64,000 bases of DNA from Providencia sp. R33 (lineage in GTDB: Bacteria > Pseudomonadota > Gammaproteobacteria > Enterobacterales > Enterobacteriaceae), in contig NZ_CP072453.1 of the NCBI RefSeq assembly GCF_019343475.1, positions 2,728,001 to 2,792,000 of the forward strand. Direction: 5' to 3'. The position numbers and the translations under genes are program-made. The notes under the pieces are model-generated. The model was not told the DNA's origin and made no database searches. It saw nothing but the letters and a program-made list of their open reading frames with translations. Positions 1-8,205 of this stretch are shown piece by piece (positions within the stretch are counted from its first letter, which is position 1; each line of letters begins with the position of its first letter).

Positions 1-288
1 AGTGCAAAACTCCGCTGGATAGCGGTGGCTTTGTTCAATCTTCCCAACAGAGTATCGCAAATCTGTATCAATGAAAGAGCTTTCCGTCTTTGAAATTCTA
101 TCAGCAGGTAGGCCTTGCTTTTCTAATACACTATGCAATTCTCTGACAACCATTGAACTTCTATATAATTGATTAAAATTCAATACGATATATTGTGTAT
201 AGTTTAGCAAAGCTATAAGCAAGATGGCAAAAACTACCATAGCAATCATTGATTCTATTAATGCAAACCCTTGTTGATGTATTTTCAC
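1..288 (-). CDS. ppdC: Prepilin-type N-methylation protein PpdC (C-terminus beyond window)
   Basis: Partial gene of about 96 residues, running off the left edge. It starts with GTG at 288, overlapping the ygdB stop by 4 bases (GTGA). The N-terminus reads VKIHQQGFALIESMIAMVVF: a short basic leader, then the G-F-x-L-I-E prepilin peptidase motif and a hydrophobic helix, the hallmark of type IV pilins and pseudopilins. It is the fourth gene of ppdA-ppdB-ygdB-ppdC, which in E. coli precedes recC. Likely a minor pseudopilin assembled in the inner membrane; its role in Enterobacterales is poorly known. The name rests mainly on operon position. Confidence 0.75.
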   Translation of the reverse strand, partial: MKIHQQGFALIESMIAMVVFAILLIALLNYTQYIVLNFNQLYRSSMVVRELHSVLEKQGLPADRISKTESSFIDTDLRYSVGKIEQSHRYPAEFCT

Positions 289-722
289 AAACAAAATCCT
301 TTTTGTTTAACTGGGCAATAATCTAACCAACCATTCTTATGAGGAATGATTTTCTGTTTCAGTGCATCCCACTCAACCCGCTGATACACTTTGATATCTA
401 AGCCATCTTTATAAGGGCTTTGACCCGATAAAATAGAAATTGAACGACTATAAGGTTTTAAGCAACTTGTCCAAGTTTGTGTTGCATTCTGCTGGCAAAT
501 CCATTTTTTCTTTTTATTCGTTTCCCAAGATAATGTTAGCCCCCATGCCAGCGCCGATTCAGCCCGATTAAACTCAAGAAAGTATTTAGTTTCTTTATGC
601 CACTCATCTTGTGCATGTCTTTGAAAAAAATGAAGAGAGCTAATTAATAACAAGCCCATTGTCATTAAAACAACTGTCATTACTAAAGCAATATTACCTC
701 TTTGGTAGTCCATTTTTACCAT
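285..722 (-). CDS. ygdB: YgdB family prepilin-like protein (DUF2509)
   Basis: 145 residues. The N-terminus (MVKMDYQRGNIALVMTVVLM) has a basic leader, Gly then a hydrophobic helix, like a PilX/GspK-type minor pilin with a weak processing site. The rest is soluble with four cysteines. The start overlaps the ppdB stop by one base (TAATG) and the stop overlaps the ppdC start, so the four genes are probably translationally coupled. Assignment to ygdB rests on position between ppdB and ppdC and on length. It probably belongs to the same pseudopilus as its neighbours. Expression is likely from the ppdA promoter. Confidence 0.75.
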   Translation of the reverse strand: MVKMDYQRGNIALVMTVVLMTMGLLLISSLHFFQRHAQDEWHKETKYFLEFNRAESALAWGLTLSWETNKKKKWICQQNATQTWTSCLKPYSRSISILSGQSPYKDGLDIKVYQRVEWDALKQKIIPHKNGWLDYCPVKQKGFCL

Positions 723-1327
723 TATAAATTCCTAATTTTTACGGTAATTCGATAATCAAAGACCTGTCTAGGTAATAACCGTGTTTCTACACTCATGACA
801 ACGTCAAGCAGTTGAATATCCATGAGCCAATTAAAGGATAATTTTTTTACTGTAACTAATTCTGCATCAAATAATGACTGCCAGCGTGTTCCGCTACAAT
901 CCCTAACATTTCGGTTTGACTCTAACTTCCCATTATTTAACCGATAACCAAAGTAATCCGTTTCTGTTGTTTTAGACTTAACATCAACCCATTTACCTGA
1001 TAAATCTTGGTCATAGGCAAAAATGATACAAGTATTTCTTCCCTCACTGAACGATTTAGCACTAATCATTATTGCCTCTCCAAGACAGCTAGAAGAGCTA
1101 CAATAGCCAATTCGCCTAAAATCCTTTTCCATATTTAGTAAAACTTGCCTGACTTCCCTGTTTAACTGATATTGAAAATACGCTCGATAAGCTTCCTTAA
1201 AGATTGAAGGAATACTACTCATCACAGCAACACAAATAAGGCTACTTATCGCCATCGCAATCAACATTTCAATTAAGGTAAATCCCCTTTGTTTTTCCCT
1301 GCTTAAGCAACTTTGAGGGTTCAACAT
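722..1327 (-). CDS. ppdB: Prepilin peptidase-dependent protein B (type IV minor pilin-like)
   Basis: 201 residues. The leader ends in KQRGFTLIEMLIAMAISSL, a textbook class III signal: Gly at the cleavage site, Phe at +1, Glu at +5, followed by the hydrophobic assembly helix. The body has a cysteine pair near residues 76 and 81 typical of PilW-like minor pilins. The ATG at 1327 overlaps the end of ppdA by 7 bases. Such proteins initiate or prime pilus or pseudopilus fibres. In the naturally competent relatives of this group the equivalent genes are part of the Sxy/CRP-S regulon, which matches the site seen upstream of ppdA. Confidence 0.85.
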   Translation of the reverse strand: MLNPQSCLSREKQRGFTLIEMLIAMAISSLICVAVMSSIPSIFKEAYRAYFQYQLNREVRQVLLNMEKDFRRIGYCSSSSCLGEAIMISAKSFSEGRNTCIIFAYDQDLSGKWVDVKSKTTETDYFGYRLNNGKLESNRNVRDCSGTRWQSLFDAELVTVKKLSFNWLMDIQLLDVVMSVETRLLPRQVFDYRITVKIRNL

Positions 1328-1806
1328 TTAGGTACCCCTGCCACACTGTGATGTGAACAAGTTCTAACCCGCCCTAAAGCAGACATATAAATAGAAATGG
1401 CACTATCGTTATTCTTTAGCTGAAAACTAAATGCGCGGCTAGTTCCTTGCTTCCCATATAACTCAATTGAAGTTCGCGTTGATTTAGCAAGTTCGATACC
1501 CTGAAATTTATCAGACGTGATTCTCCCTATTTCTTGGCGAGTATTAACATCTTTGATGGACATCCACCAACCAGCTTTCCCTATATTTACGAAAAGAGTT
1601 TGATGCCGATTTAGATAAATGCCTTCTTTTACATGATGGTAAATAAACTCAGACAGTTGCCTCGCTGTATCAATAAGTCTTTGTTGTTCAATGTATTTAC
1701 CCCAGTAATGCAAACCTGAAAAAACAGTTAAAGAACAAATAAATAACACAACTAAAATCTCTATCAATGTGAAACCTAATTGAGTCTGTTTCAGCTCGAT
1801 TTTCAT
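1321..1806 (-). CDS. ppdA: Prepilin peptidase-dependent protein A (type IV pilin-like)
   Basis: 161 residues, first gene of the pseudopilin operon. LGFTLIEILVVLFICSL is a canonical prepilin motif (cleavage after Gly, Phe+1, Glu+5) with its N-terminal helix; the body resembles GspH/FimT minor pseudopilins. Start ATG at 1806, with a GGAGAATATTT ribosome site just upstream on the minus strand. The upstream region carries two CRP-S-like palindromes, one perfect. The gene is separated from thyA by 311 bp that include a terminator-like hairpin, so the operon should be transcribed independently of thyA. Confidence 0.85.
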   Translation of the reverse strand: MKIELKQTQLGFTLIEILVVLFICSLTVFSGLHYWGKYIEQQRLIDTARQLSEFIYHHVKEGIYLNRHQTLFVNIGKAGWWMSIKDVNTRQEIGRITSDKFQGIELAKSTRTSIELYGKQGTSRAFSFQLKNNDSAISIYMSALGRVRTCSHHSVAGVPKC

Positions 1807-1878
1807 AAATATTCTCCATACGTGAACAGAAGAAAATCTCGCTTAAAAAAAACGATATAACGAGTAAATGATTTGTCG

Positions 1879-1898
1879 TTTACAAAGCGCTTCCCAAA
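1879..1898 (-). promoter_or_regulatory. Degenerate CRP-S-like site, promoter-proximal
   Basis: This 20-bp imperfect palindrome matches the perfect site at 1932-1951 at 17 of 20 positions. Its centre (1888/1889) lies 53 bp, about five helical turns, from the centre of the other site. On the minus strand a weak -10 (TATATC, 1859-1854) would place this centre near -41.5, the class II CRP position. Both the site and the promoter are inferred from sequence only. Confidence 0.45.
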
Positions 1899-1931
1899 AG
1901 AATGTATATGCCCTAGATGCATTCAAATCAA

Positions 1932-1951
1932 TTTGCGAAGCGCTTCGCAAA
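1932..1951 (-). promoter_or_regulatory. CRP-S (Sxy/TfoX-dependent CRP) site upstream of ppdA
   Basis: Perfect 20-bp palindrome TTTGCGAAGCGCTTCGCAAA. It contains TGCGA-N6-TCGCA, the CRP-S form in which C replaces T in the canonical TGTGA half-site. CRP-S sites control competence genes in Haemophilus, Vibrio and E. coli and need Sxy/TfoX as well as CRP. The site lies about 130 bp upstream of the ppdA start, roughly at -94 from the inferred start point, consistent with a class I arrangement above the proximal site. Confidence 0.7.
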
Positions 1952-2065
1952 ACAATTGAGGAAGCAAAAAAATGTACTGTTTTCTGACTCATGGGATAAC
2001 AAAATAAAACACATCAGAAAGTGCGGAGAACCAAAGGAGGGAAAATATGTATTCGAAAATTGAAC

Positions 2066-2097
2066 CTATGGTGGCCCTAGGTCTAAAGCCACCATAG
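2066..2097 (-). terminator. Hairpin terminator candidate after thyA
   Basis: Perfect 10-bp inverted repeat CTATGGTGGC/GCCACCATAG with a 12-nt loop, 21 bp beyond the thyA stop. On the minus strand it is followed by GTTCAATTTTC, a moderate U-tract. It separates thyA from the ppdA promoter region. Confidence 0.55.
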
Positions 2098-2117
2098 CAA
2101 AGAAAGGGGATTGCTAG

Positions 2118-2969
2118 CTAAACAGTAAAGGGATATTTGATAGCTTCATGACATTGATACCCATCAAGCGTGAAGTCATCAGTGGTTACCCAAGTTTCTA
2201 TATCTTCTAACGTTTTAATTTCTGGATTAATTGTCAATGAAGGAGAAGAAAATGGTTCACGTTTTAATTGCACATCTCTCATCAACGGTAACTGGTTTTC
2301 ATAAATATGTGCATTTACAATCTTATGATAGGCCTTACCTGCTTTATGGCCCGTGATGCGTGCCATCAATGCAAGTAAAACAAAACATTGTACTTGATTG
2401 AAATTCAAACCGAGCGGAACATCACAACTGCGCTGATATGATGTTAGATGCAGTGTATCGCCTAATAGTGAAAATGTATGAGTGTGCATACAAGGACGCA
2501 AGCACCCCATTTCAAATTCACCTGGGTTATAGAAAGTGATAATTTCCGCGCGGTCATCAATACCATTTTTTAGGTTATTAACAACTTTCTGAAGTTGATC
2601 AAGATGAGTGCCATCTGGGCGTTGCCATGAGCGGCCTTGAACACCATAAACACGGCCCATATCATCCTCACCCTTTCGATGAGGATTATTCAGCCAAGCT
2701 TGGTTTTCATTCGCATTTGCGTTCCAAGTGTTGCAACCAATTTCACGAAATTGTGCTGCATTATCATAACCGCGCAAGTAACCGAGTAGCTCTGCAATCG
2801 CTGCTTTATAAAAGCTTTTACGAGTCGTAATCAAGGGGAATTGATTATTACCAACATCATATTCAAGATCGGCATTGATAATGGTTAAACAACGAACGCC
2901 TGTGCGTTTGTTTTCAACCCATTGCCCTTCATCAATGATACGTTGACATAAATCTAGATACGGCTTCAT
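2118..2969 (-). CDS. thyA: Thymidylate synthase ThyA, long Vibrio-like type
   Basis: Makes dTMP from dUMP using methylene-tetrahydrofolate; works with dihydrofolate reductase (folA, also in this window). 283 residues from the ATG at 2969, which has an AAGAGAG site upstream; an upstream TTG at 2987 would add 6 residues. The catalytic Cys is C160 in LRPCMH, and YQRSCDVPLGLNFN and NAHIYE carry the dUMP-binding residues. It differs from the 264-residue E. coli enzyme: an insert (NNPHRKGEDDMG, residues 94-105), and Ala at the second of the two Args of the DSRR phosphate motif (here DDRA, 138-141). From memory it resembles Vibrio ThyA more closely, suggesting replacement of the ancestral gene. Unlike in E. 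coli, 112 bp separate it from lgt. Confidence 0.95.
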   Translation of the reverse strand: MKPYLDLCQRIIDEGQWVENKRTGVRCLTIINADLEYDVGNNQFPLITTRKSFYKAAIAELLGYLRGYDNAAQFREIGCNTWNANANENQAWLNNPHRKGEDDMGRVYGVQGRSWQRPDGTHLDQLQKVVNNLKNGIDDRAEIITFYNPGEFEMGCLRPCMHTHTFSLLGDTLHLTSYQRSCDVPLGLNFNQVQCFVLLALMARITGHKAGKAYHKIVNAHIYENQLPLMRDVQLKREPFSSPSLTINPEIKTLEDIETWVTTDDFTLDGYQCHEAIKYPFTV

Positions 2970-3004
2970 AGTGGCTCTCTTATTCAAAAATAACTTAACT
3001 GGTA

Positions 3005-3061
3005 AGCTTAGTACTAAATACGTTATCTTCTGTGAAATTGTTGTACTTAAAATACTAAGCT
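3005..3061. other. Inverted repeat in the lgt-thyA spacer
   Basis: Nine-base arms AGCTTAGTA (3005-3013) and TACTAAGCT (3053-3061) are separated by 39 bases, lying 36-92 bp before the thyA start. It could be a leader structure or an operator; nothing in the sequence decides this. Confidence 0.3.
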
Positions 3062-3081
3062 AACCACAATAACAAGGCTAG

Positions 3082-3978
3082 CTAACTACCTTTAGGCTCT
3101 TTTTCTGGCTTATGAGCAGGAACATTTTTACCGTACTTATATGCCCATACAATCATTAAAACACCAATGATTATCATAGGTATAGATAAAATTTGCCCCA
3201 TACTGATGCCACCAAACAACCCAAGTTGTGCATCTGGCTGTCTAAAGAACTCAACGATAATTCTAAATGCACCATAACCGATTAAAAATAGCCCTGAGAC
3301 ACTGCCCATTGGCCTTGGTTTACGGACAAATAAGTTAAGAATGAGGAATAAAACAATACCTTCTAAGAACATTTCATACAGCTGCGATGGGTGCCTTGGT
3401 AACACACCATATTGCTCGAGGATCGGCAGTAAAGAAGGATCTTGAGCCGCTAATTGGATATCTTCGCTGCGTGAATGTGGGAACAAGAAAGCCCAAGGTG
3501 TATCAAGGGTGACACGCCCCCACAACTCGCCATTAATAAAGTTACCGATACGCCCCATTCCCAAACCAAACGGAATCAATGGAGCCACAAAATCAGAAAC
3601 TTGAAGAAAACGACGACGAGTACGATGTGCAAACCACATCATGGCACAAATGACACCAATTAAGCCGCCATGGAAAGACATACCGCCATCCCATACCTTA
3701 AAGAGATAAAGCGGGTCATCGAGGAAAACAGGGAGATTATAGAAAAATACGTAGCCAAGACGGCCACCTACAAAAACACCAACAAAACCAACATACAGCA
3801 GGTTTTCAACTTCATTTTTTGTCCAGCCGCTATTTGGTTTTGCAGCACGGCGTCCCGCTAACCATAACGCAAAAACAAAGCCAACAAGGTACATAAAACC
3901 ATACCAGTGCAGCGATACTGGCCCAATTGAGAACATAACAGGATCAATTTCCGGAAATGCTAAGTAACTGTTACTCAT
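3082..3978 (-). CDS. lgt: Prolipoprotein diacylglyceryl transferase Lgt
   Basis: 298 residues, inner-membrane enzyme that moves diacylglycerol from phosphatidylglycerol to the lipobox Cys of prolipoproteins, the first step of lipoprotein maturation. About seven membrane segments can be traced. The GGMSFHGGLIG stretch holds the essential His region, and GRIGNFINGELWGR is the conserved Lgt signature. Length is close to E. coli Lgt (291). ATG at 3978. It lies between ptsP and thyA as in E. coli. Substrates encoded in this window include the predicted lipoprotein YgiB. Confidence 0.97.
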   Translation of the reverse strand: MSNSYLAFPEIDPVMFSIGPVSLHWYGFMYLVGFVFALWLAGRRAAKPNSGWTKNEVENLLYVGFVGVFVGGRLGYVFFYNLPVFLDDPLYLFKVWDGGMSFHGGLIGVICAMMWFAHRTRRRFLQVSDFVAPLIPFGLGMGRIGNFINGELWGRVTLDTPWAFLFPHSRSEDIQLAAQDPSLLPILEQYGVLPRHPSQLYEMFLEGIVLFLILNLFVRKPRPMGSVSGLFLIGYGAFRIIVEFFRQPDAQLGLFGGISMGQILSIPMIIIGVLMIVWAYKYGKNVPAHKPEKEPKGS

Positions 3979-4146
3979 CGTTCCCCACTTTTAATGATTA
4001 AGCCAACTGTTGGCTGACTATAAAATATTCAATACACTTCAATTTATTTGAAGAGCGCAAAAGCATACAACAAAAAGCATAGTGACTTATACTTGAATAT
4101 AATCACTTTAACCTAATTTAACCGAAAATGAGCAAAAACAAGGGTG

Positions 4147-6393
4147 CTAAATACCACCGCGCACAAAACCACCTAAATGATGAATTTCCATAAAATGGCT
4201 AGCTTCTTTTCGAACGCTTTCACACGTTTCAGCCATTAATAATTTATCAACTAAATCAGGCATTAACACAGGATCAAGCTGGCGAATAAGGTATTTCATC
4301 CTCGGAACACTCCGCCCACTCATACTTAAAGAGCGGTAACCAAGGGCAATTAATATCATAGCACTGAGAGGCTGGCCTGCCATCTCACCGCACACACTAA
4401 CGGGGAGCCCCAAGCGATGGCACTCCTCACTAACCTTCGCAAGAAAGCGAATGACAGCAGGATGGAGATTATCATATAGCGCAGCGACATGTGTATTGTT
4501 GCGGTCAACCGCAAGTAAATATTGTGTAAAGTCATTGGTACCAATAGAGATAAAATCGACACGTTTTTTTATTTCTGGTAATAAGAATAGCAATGAAGGT
4601 ACTTCAAGCATGACCCCCACTTGCGGCATTTTTACGGGTTGCCCAATCAACTGACTCACTTCTTCTTTTGCTCTGTTTATTAATGAGATAGCTTCATCTA
4701 CCTCATTAATACTGGTCACCATCGGCAAAAGAATACGTAAGTTGCCAGATAATGCATTAGCCCGTAACATCGCCCTTAATTGAATTAAAAAAATCTCAGG
4801 CTGATCAAGCATAATGCGGATCCCTCGCCAGCCTAGGCTTGGGTTTTCTTCGCTAATAGGCATATAGGGAAGCTGTTTATCTGCCCCAATATCAAGAGTA
4901 CGTAACACCACGGGCTTTGTTGGAAATAACTGTAAAACTTCTTTATATAACTGTTTTTGTTCATCTTCCGAAGGAAAACCATTATGTAGCATAAACGGCA
5001 GTTCAGTGCGATATAACCCAACACCATCAACCCCAGTGTTAATTTGCTGTTCGTAACGCGGGCTCAGCCCTGCATTTAGGTGGATTTGTATCTGCTCACC
5101 ACCTATTAAGGTCGCATCTTGATCTAAGGTTCCTTCAGCCAAACGACTAATAACGTTTTCTTCTTCAATTATCTGCTGATATTCTTGAATAATTAGGTTT
5201 TCAGGCTCGATAAATACTTCACCGCGATAACCATCTAAAATCAAATGTCGGTTATGCAGTAAAGACGGTTCAATGTCCGCCCCCATAATGGCAGGAATGC
5301 CCATTGCTCGGATTAATATTGCCGAATGAGAATGTGTTGCACCATCACGTACAATGACGCCTGCGAGTTGCTCCATAGGCAGCTCAGCAAGCACACTGGC
5401 ACTGAGTTCATCAGCCACTAAAATAAAGCGATCGGGCCACTGTTCATTCGCCGTTAACGAGTCATCAAGATGAAATAATAGACGTTGACCTAACGCTTTA
5501 AGATCTGTGCCCCGCTCTCTTAAATAGAGGTCACGTAGGCGAGAGAACTGCTCAACATAGTTTTCAATAACCGTTTTCACCGCCCATTCAGCGGCAGCAC
5601 CATCATCAATGGCAGCAAATAAATGTTTTTTAAGTTGAGGATCGCTAAGCAGGTGATTATAAAGATCAAAGATTGCGGCGCTTTCTTTCGCAGAACTCGC
5701 CATAAAACGTTTACTGATCCGCCGGCATTCTGCTGTCGCACTTTCTAAGGCGGTAATTAAACGTTGCTTTTCACTATCGATATCAATGGCACTGGTTTGG
5801 CTGATGCTATCAAAAGAAGGTTGCGAGTTATCTTGCCAACCATAGGCCATTGAAATTCCCTGAGAAACAGGGATAGCTTTAATTCTATTTTGCCGATATT
5901 GCCCAAAAATCCCTTTGGCTTGTGCTTGCGATAAAATCACAGCGAGTTGCATCGACAGTGTCACCATAAAAGATTCTTCTGTCTCATTAAACAGGCGTTT
6001 TTCACGCTGCTGAACAACAAGCACACCTAATAATTGGCGCCGATAAACAATGGGAACACCAAGAAAGGCTTTAAGCTGCTCTTCTTTTAATTGAGGAAGG
6101 TATTTGTATTGAGGGTGTTCACGGGCATCAGCGAGGTTTAGCATTTCAGATTGGCGCCCTACCGCGCCAACAACACCTTCATCAAAGCCAAGACGAATAG
6201 CAATCCCGCTAGGTTTTTTTAACCCGCGGGTTGCCATTAAGTAATAGCATTGGCGAGGATGATCAGCTAAGTAAATCGAACACACATCAGTTCGCATTGC
6301 TTTGCAGGTTTCATCCACCAACACGTCGAGCGCATCAGTCAAACTTGTCGCCATCGCAACTTTTTCGACAATTTCACGTAGACGCATCAACAT
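4147..6393 (-). CDS. ptsP: Phosphoenolpyruvate-protein phosphotransferase PtsP (EI-Ntr)
   Basis: First enzyme of the nitrogen phosphotransferase system; it takes phosphate from PEP and passes it to NPr (PtsO) and then EIIA-Ntr. The start MLMRLREIVEKVA at 6393 gives 748 residues, the E. coli length; the frame stays open 29 codons further upstream into rppH. An N-terminal GAF domain (about 1-165) senses metabolites. The swivelling domain has the phospho-His in GATHSHSAILIRA. The C-terminal PEP-binding barrel has GVGLYRTELPF, MLEVPSL and VCGEMAG. It starts 4 bp after the rppH stop, so the two are co-transcribed. Confidence 0.96.
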   Translation of the reverse strand: MLMRLREIVEKVAMATSLTDALDVLVDETCKAMRTDVCSIYLADHPRQCYYLMATRGLKKPSGIAIRLGFDEGVVGAVGRQSEMLNLADAREHPQYKYLPQLKEEQLKAFLGVPIVYRRQLLGVLVVQQREKRLFNETEESFMVTLSMQLAVILSQAQAKGIFGQYRQNRIKAIPVSQGISMAYGWQDNSQPSFDSISQTSAIDIDSEKQRLITALESATAECRRISKRFMASSAKESAAIFDLYNHLLSDPQLKKHLFAAIDDGAAAEWAVKTVIENYVEQFSRLRDLYLRERGTDLKALGQRLLFHLDDSLTANEQWPDRFILVADELSASVLAELPMEQLAGVIVRDGATHSHSAILIRAMGIPAIMGADIEPSLLHNRHLILDGYRGEVFIEPENLIIQEYQQIIEEENVISRLAEGTLDQDATLIGGEQIQIHLNAGLSPRYEQQINTGVDGVGLYRTELPFMLHNGFPSEDEQKQLYKEVLQLFPTKPVVLRTLDIGADKQLPYMPISEENPSLGWRGIRIMLDQPEIFLIQLRAMLRANALSGNLRILLPMVTSINEVDEAISLINRAKEEVSQLIGQPVKMPQVGVMLEVPSLLFLLPEIKKRVDFISIGTNDFTQYLLAVDRNNTHVAALYDNLHPAVIRFLAKVSEECHRLGLPVSVCGEMAGQPLSAMILIALGYRSLSMSGRSVPRMKYLIRQLDPVLMPDLVDKLLMAETCESVRKEASHFMEIHHLGGFVRGGI

Positions 6394-6397
6394 AGGC

Positions 6398-6931
6398 TTA
6401 CTTTGCTCCACGCCTACGGTTATTAAAAACAGGTCGTTGTGGTAATTTTTGTTCCTGTAAAGGCATAACAACTGGAGCAAATTCTTTCATTACACGGCGA
6501 TAGACTTCCCGTTTAAAAGAAACCACTTGCCTAACAGGATACCAATAACTGACCCATCGCCAGCCATCAAATTCTGGCGATTTACTGCGCTGCACGTTTA
6601 TATCAGCATCATTACATTGCAGTTGGAGTAAAAACCAACGCTGTTTCTGCCCAATACAAACCGGTTTTGTATCCCAACGCACCAAACGCTTGGGTAATTT
6701 GTAACGTAACCAATTACGGGTAGATGCCAATAACCTGACATCCTTACGCTGTAGCCCAACTTCTTCGTATAACTCACGATACATCGCTTGCTCAGGTGAT
6801 TCCCCTGGGTTGATGCCCCCTTGAGGAAATTGCCATGAGTGCTGACCATAGCGGCGAGCCCATAAAACATGCCCTTGCCGATTACAAATTACAATTCCTA
6901 CATTCGGGCGGTAGCCATCATCATCAATCAC
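6398..6931 (-). CDS. rppH: RNA pyrophosphohydrolase RppH (Nudix)
   Basis: 177 residues. Removes pyrophosphate from the 5' end of mRNAs, which opens them to RNase E decay. The Nudix box G-x5-E-x7-RELxEEVG is seen in GGINPGESPEQAMYRELYEE (residues about 38-57). The N-terminus MIDDDGYRPNVGIVICNRQG and the block NWLRYKLPKRLVRWDTKPVC are near-identical to E. coli. The start codon is GTG at 6931, with GGGG about 8 nt upstream; no better start exists. Divergent from the thi operon, with 117 bp before the riboswitch. Confidence 0.96.
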   Translation of the reverse strand: MIDDDGYRPNVGIVICNRQGHVLWARRYGQHSWQFPQGGINPGESPEQAMYRELYEEVGLQRKDVRLLASTRNWLRYKLPKRLVRWDTKPVCIGQKQRWFLLQLQCNDADINVQRSKSPEFDGWRWVSYWYPVRQVVSFKREVYRRVMKEFAPVVMPLQEQKLPQRPVFNNRRRGAK

Positions 6932-7011
6932 TCGACTACCCCAATAACCAAATTTGAAAGATACCTAATTGTTTCACACATACCCTAACTGGTAAACCTA
7001 TATCAATACAG

Positions 7012-7040
7012 TTTGCAGATATGTCCGAAGTCTCTACAAT
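7012..7040 (+). promoter_or_regulatory. Promoter candidate for thiBPQ
   Basis: TTTGCA (7012-7017) and TACAAT (7035-7040) with a 17-bp spacer. The predicted start at about 7047 falls just at the beginning of the TPP riboswitch, which supports the call. Confidence 0.5.
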
Positions 7041-7048
7041 AGTAAGCG

Positions 7049-7131
7049 TCTCAACGGGGTGCCAAAATTATTGTGGCTGAGAAATAACCCGTAGAACCTG
7101 ATCCGGTTAATACCGGCGTAGGGATTTGAGC
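7049..7131 (+). promoter_or_regulatory. TPP riboswitch (THI element)
   Basis: Contains the conserved THI-box segments ACGGGGTGCC, GGCTGAGA, ACCC, GAACCTGATCCGG and TACCGGCGTAGGGA. The closing stem pairs CTCAA (7050-7054) with TTGAG (7126-7130). It sits 70 bp before thiB. Downstream, CCTGC segments near 7137-7153 can pair with GCGCAGGA at the thiB ribosome site, suggesting translational control by sequestering the Shine-Dalgarno when thiamine pyrophosphate is bound. That mechanism is inferred. Confidence 0.95.
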
Positions 7132-7200
7132 CACCGCCTGCAAACCTGCATCGGTTCACTCTCAAATCCTGTGTCACTCTCTTTTAGCGCAGGAAAAAGC

Positions 7201-8205
7201 ATGTTTAAAAACAAAATTATAGCATCGATTTTTACCCTTAGTGCACTCAGTTTAAGTCAATTCGCATGGGCAGAAAAACCGACCCTAACTGTCTATACCT
7301 ATGACTCCTTTGCCGCAGAGTGGGGACCAGGTCCGCAAATTAAAAAAAATTTTGAAGCTCAGTGTGATTGCGAATTAAAAATTGTTGCCTTAGGGGATGG
7401 CGTTGCGCTGTTAAACCGTTTAAGAATGGAAGGCAAAAAAAGTAAAGCTGACGTCATTTTGGGCTTAGATAACAACCTGTTAGATTCCGCAGAGAAAACA
7501 GACCTCTTTGCCCCTGCTGAAATTGACACGACAGCCTTAAAATTACCTATTACATGGGATAGTTCTATTTTCATTCCTTATGACTATGGCTATTTTGCTT
7601 TCATTTATGACAAAAATAAAATCCAACAACCACCCACAAGTATGGATGCGCTATTAAATAGCGAAAATAACTGGAAAATCATCTACCAAGACCCACGCAC
7701 CAGCACACCAGGACTTGGCCTGATGTTATGGATTGAAAAACTATATGGTGATAAATCCGCAGATGCGTGGAAAAAAATGGCAGGAAAAACCTTAACGGTC
7801 ACCAAAGGTTGGAGCGAAGCATACGGCTTATTCTTAAAAGGTGAAGGAGATTTCGTTCTGAGCTATACCTCATCGCCGGGCTACCAGATGCTCAACGACA
7901 AAAAAGATAACTACGCCGCTGCCTTGTTTGATGAAGGCCATTACATGCAAGTGGAAGTCGCCGCAAGGTTGAAAAACAGCCCACAACCTGAACTCGCTAA
8001 GCAATTTTTACAATTCGTTTTAACACCTGGATTCCAAAATACATTACCGACCACTAACTGGATGTATCCGGTGATTGATATCCCTCTGCCAGAGGTTTAT
8101 AACCAACTACCTCTGCCAGAAAAAGCCTTACAATTTAGTTCACAAGAAGTGGCTAAAGAACGTCAAAACTGGACGCGTTTATGGCAAACCGCCGTCAGTC
8201 GTTAA
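7201..8205 (+). CDS. thiB: Thiamine ABC transporter periplasmic binding protein ThiB
   Basis: 334 residues (E. coli TbpA 327). Captures thiamine and its phosphates in the periplasm and delivers them to ThiP. Start ATG at 7201 with an AGGAAAAAG ribosome site; the frame runs further upstream from a TTG inside the riboswitch, which is not a credible start. A Sec signal peptide of about 24 residues ends in QFAWA, then mature EKPTLTVYTYDSFAAEWGPG. The block ADVILGLDNNLLD and the later SYTSSPGYQ match the family. First gene of thiBPQ, overlapping thiP by 25 bp, under TPP riboswitch control. Confidence 0.95.
   Translation: MFKNKIIASIFTLSALSLSQFAWAEKPTLTVYTYDSFAAEWGPGPQIKKNFEAQCDCELKIVALGDGVALLNRLRMEGKKSKADVILGLDNNLLDSAEKTDLFAPAEIDTTALKLPITWDSSIFIPYDYGYFAFIYDKNKIQQPPTSMDALLNSENNWKIIYQDPRTSTPGLGLMLWIEKLYGDKSADAWKKMAGKTLTVTKGWSEAYGLFLKGEGDFVLSYTSSPGYQMLNDKKDNYAAALFDEGHYMQVEVAARLKNSPQPELAKQFLQFVLTPGFQNTLPTTNWMYPVIDIPLPEVYNQLPLPEKALQFSSQEVAKERQNWTRLWQTAVSR

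Noticed and set aside
1..1806. Complete type IV pilus or type II secretion locus
   Set aside because: Only pseudopilin-like genes are present; no ATPase, platform protein, secretin or peptidase gene lies in the window.
7126..7200. N-terminal extension of thiB from a TTG
   Set aside because: The codon lies within the TPP riboswitch closing stem and there is no ribosome site; ATG at 7201 has a clear one and starts a normal signal peptide.
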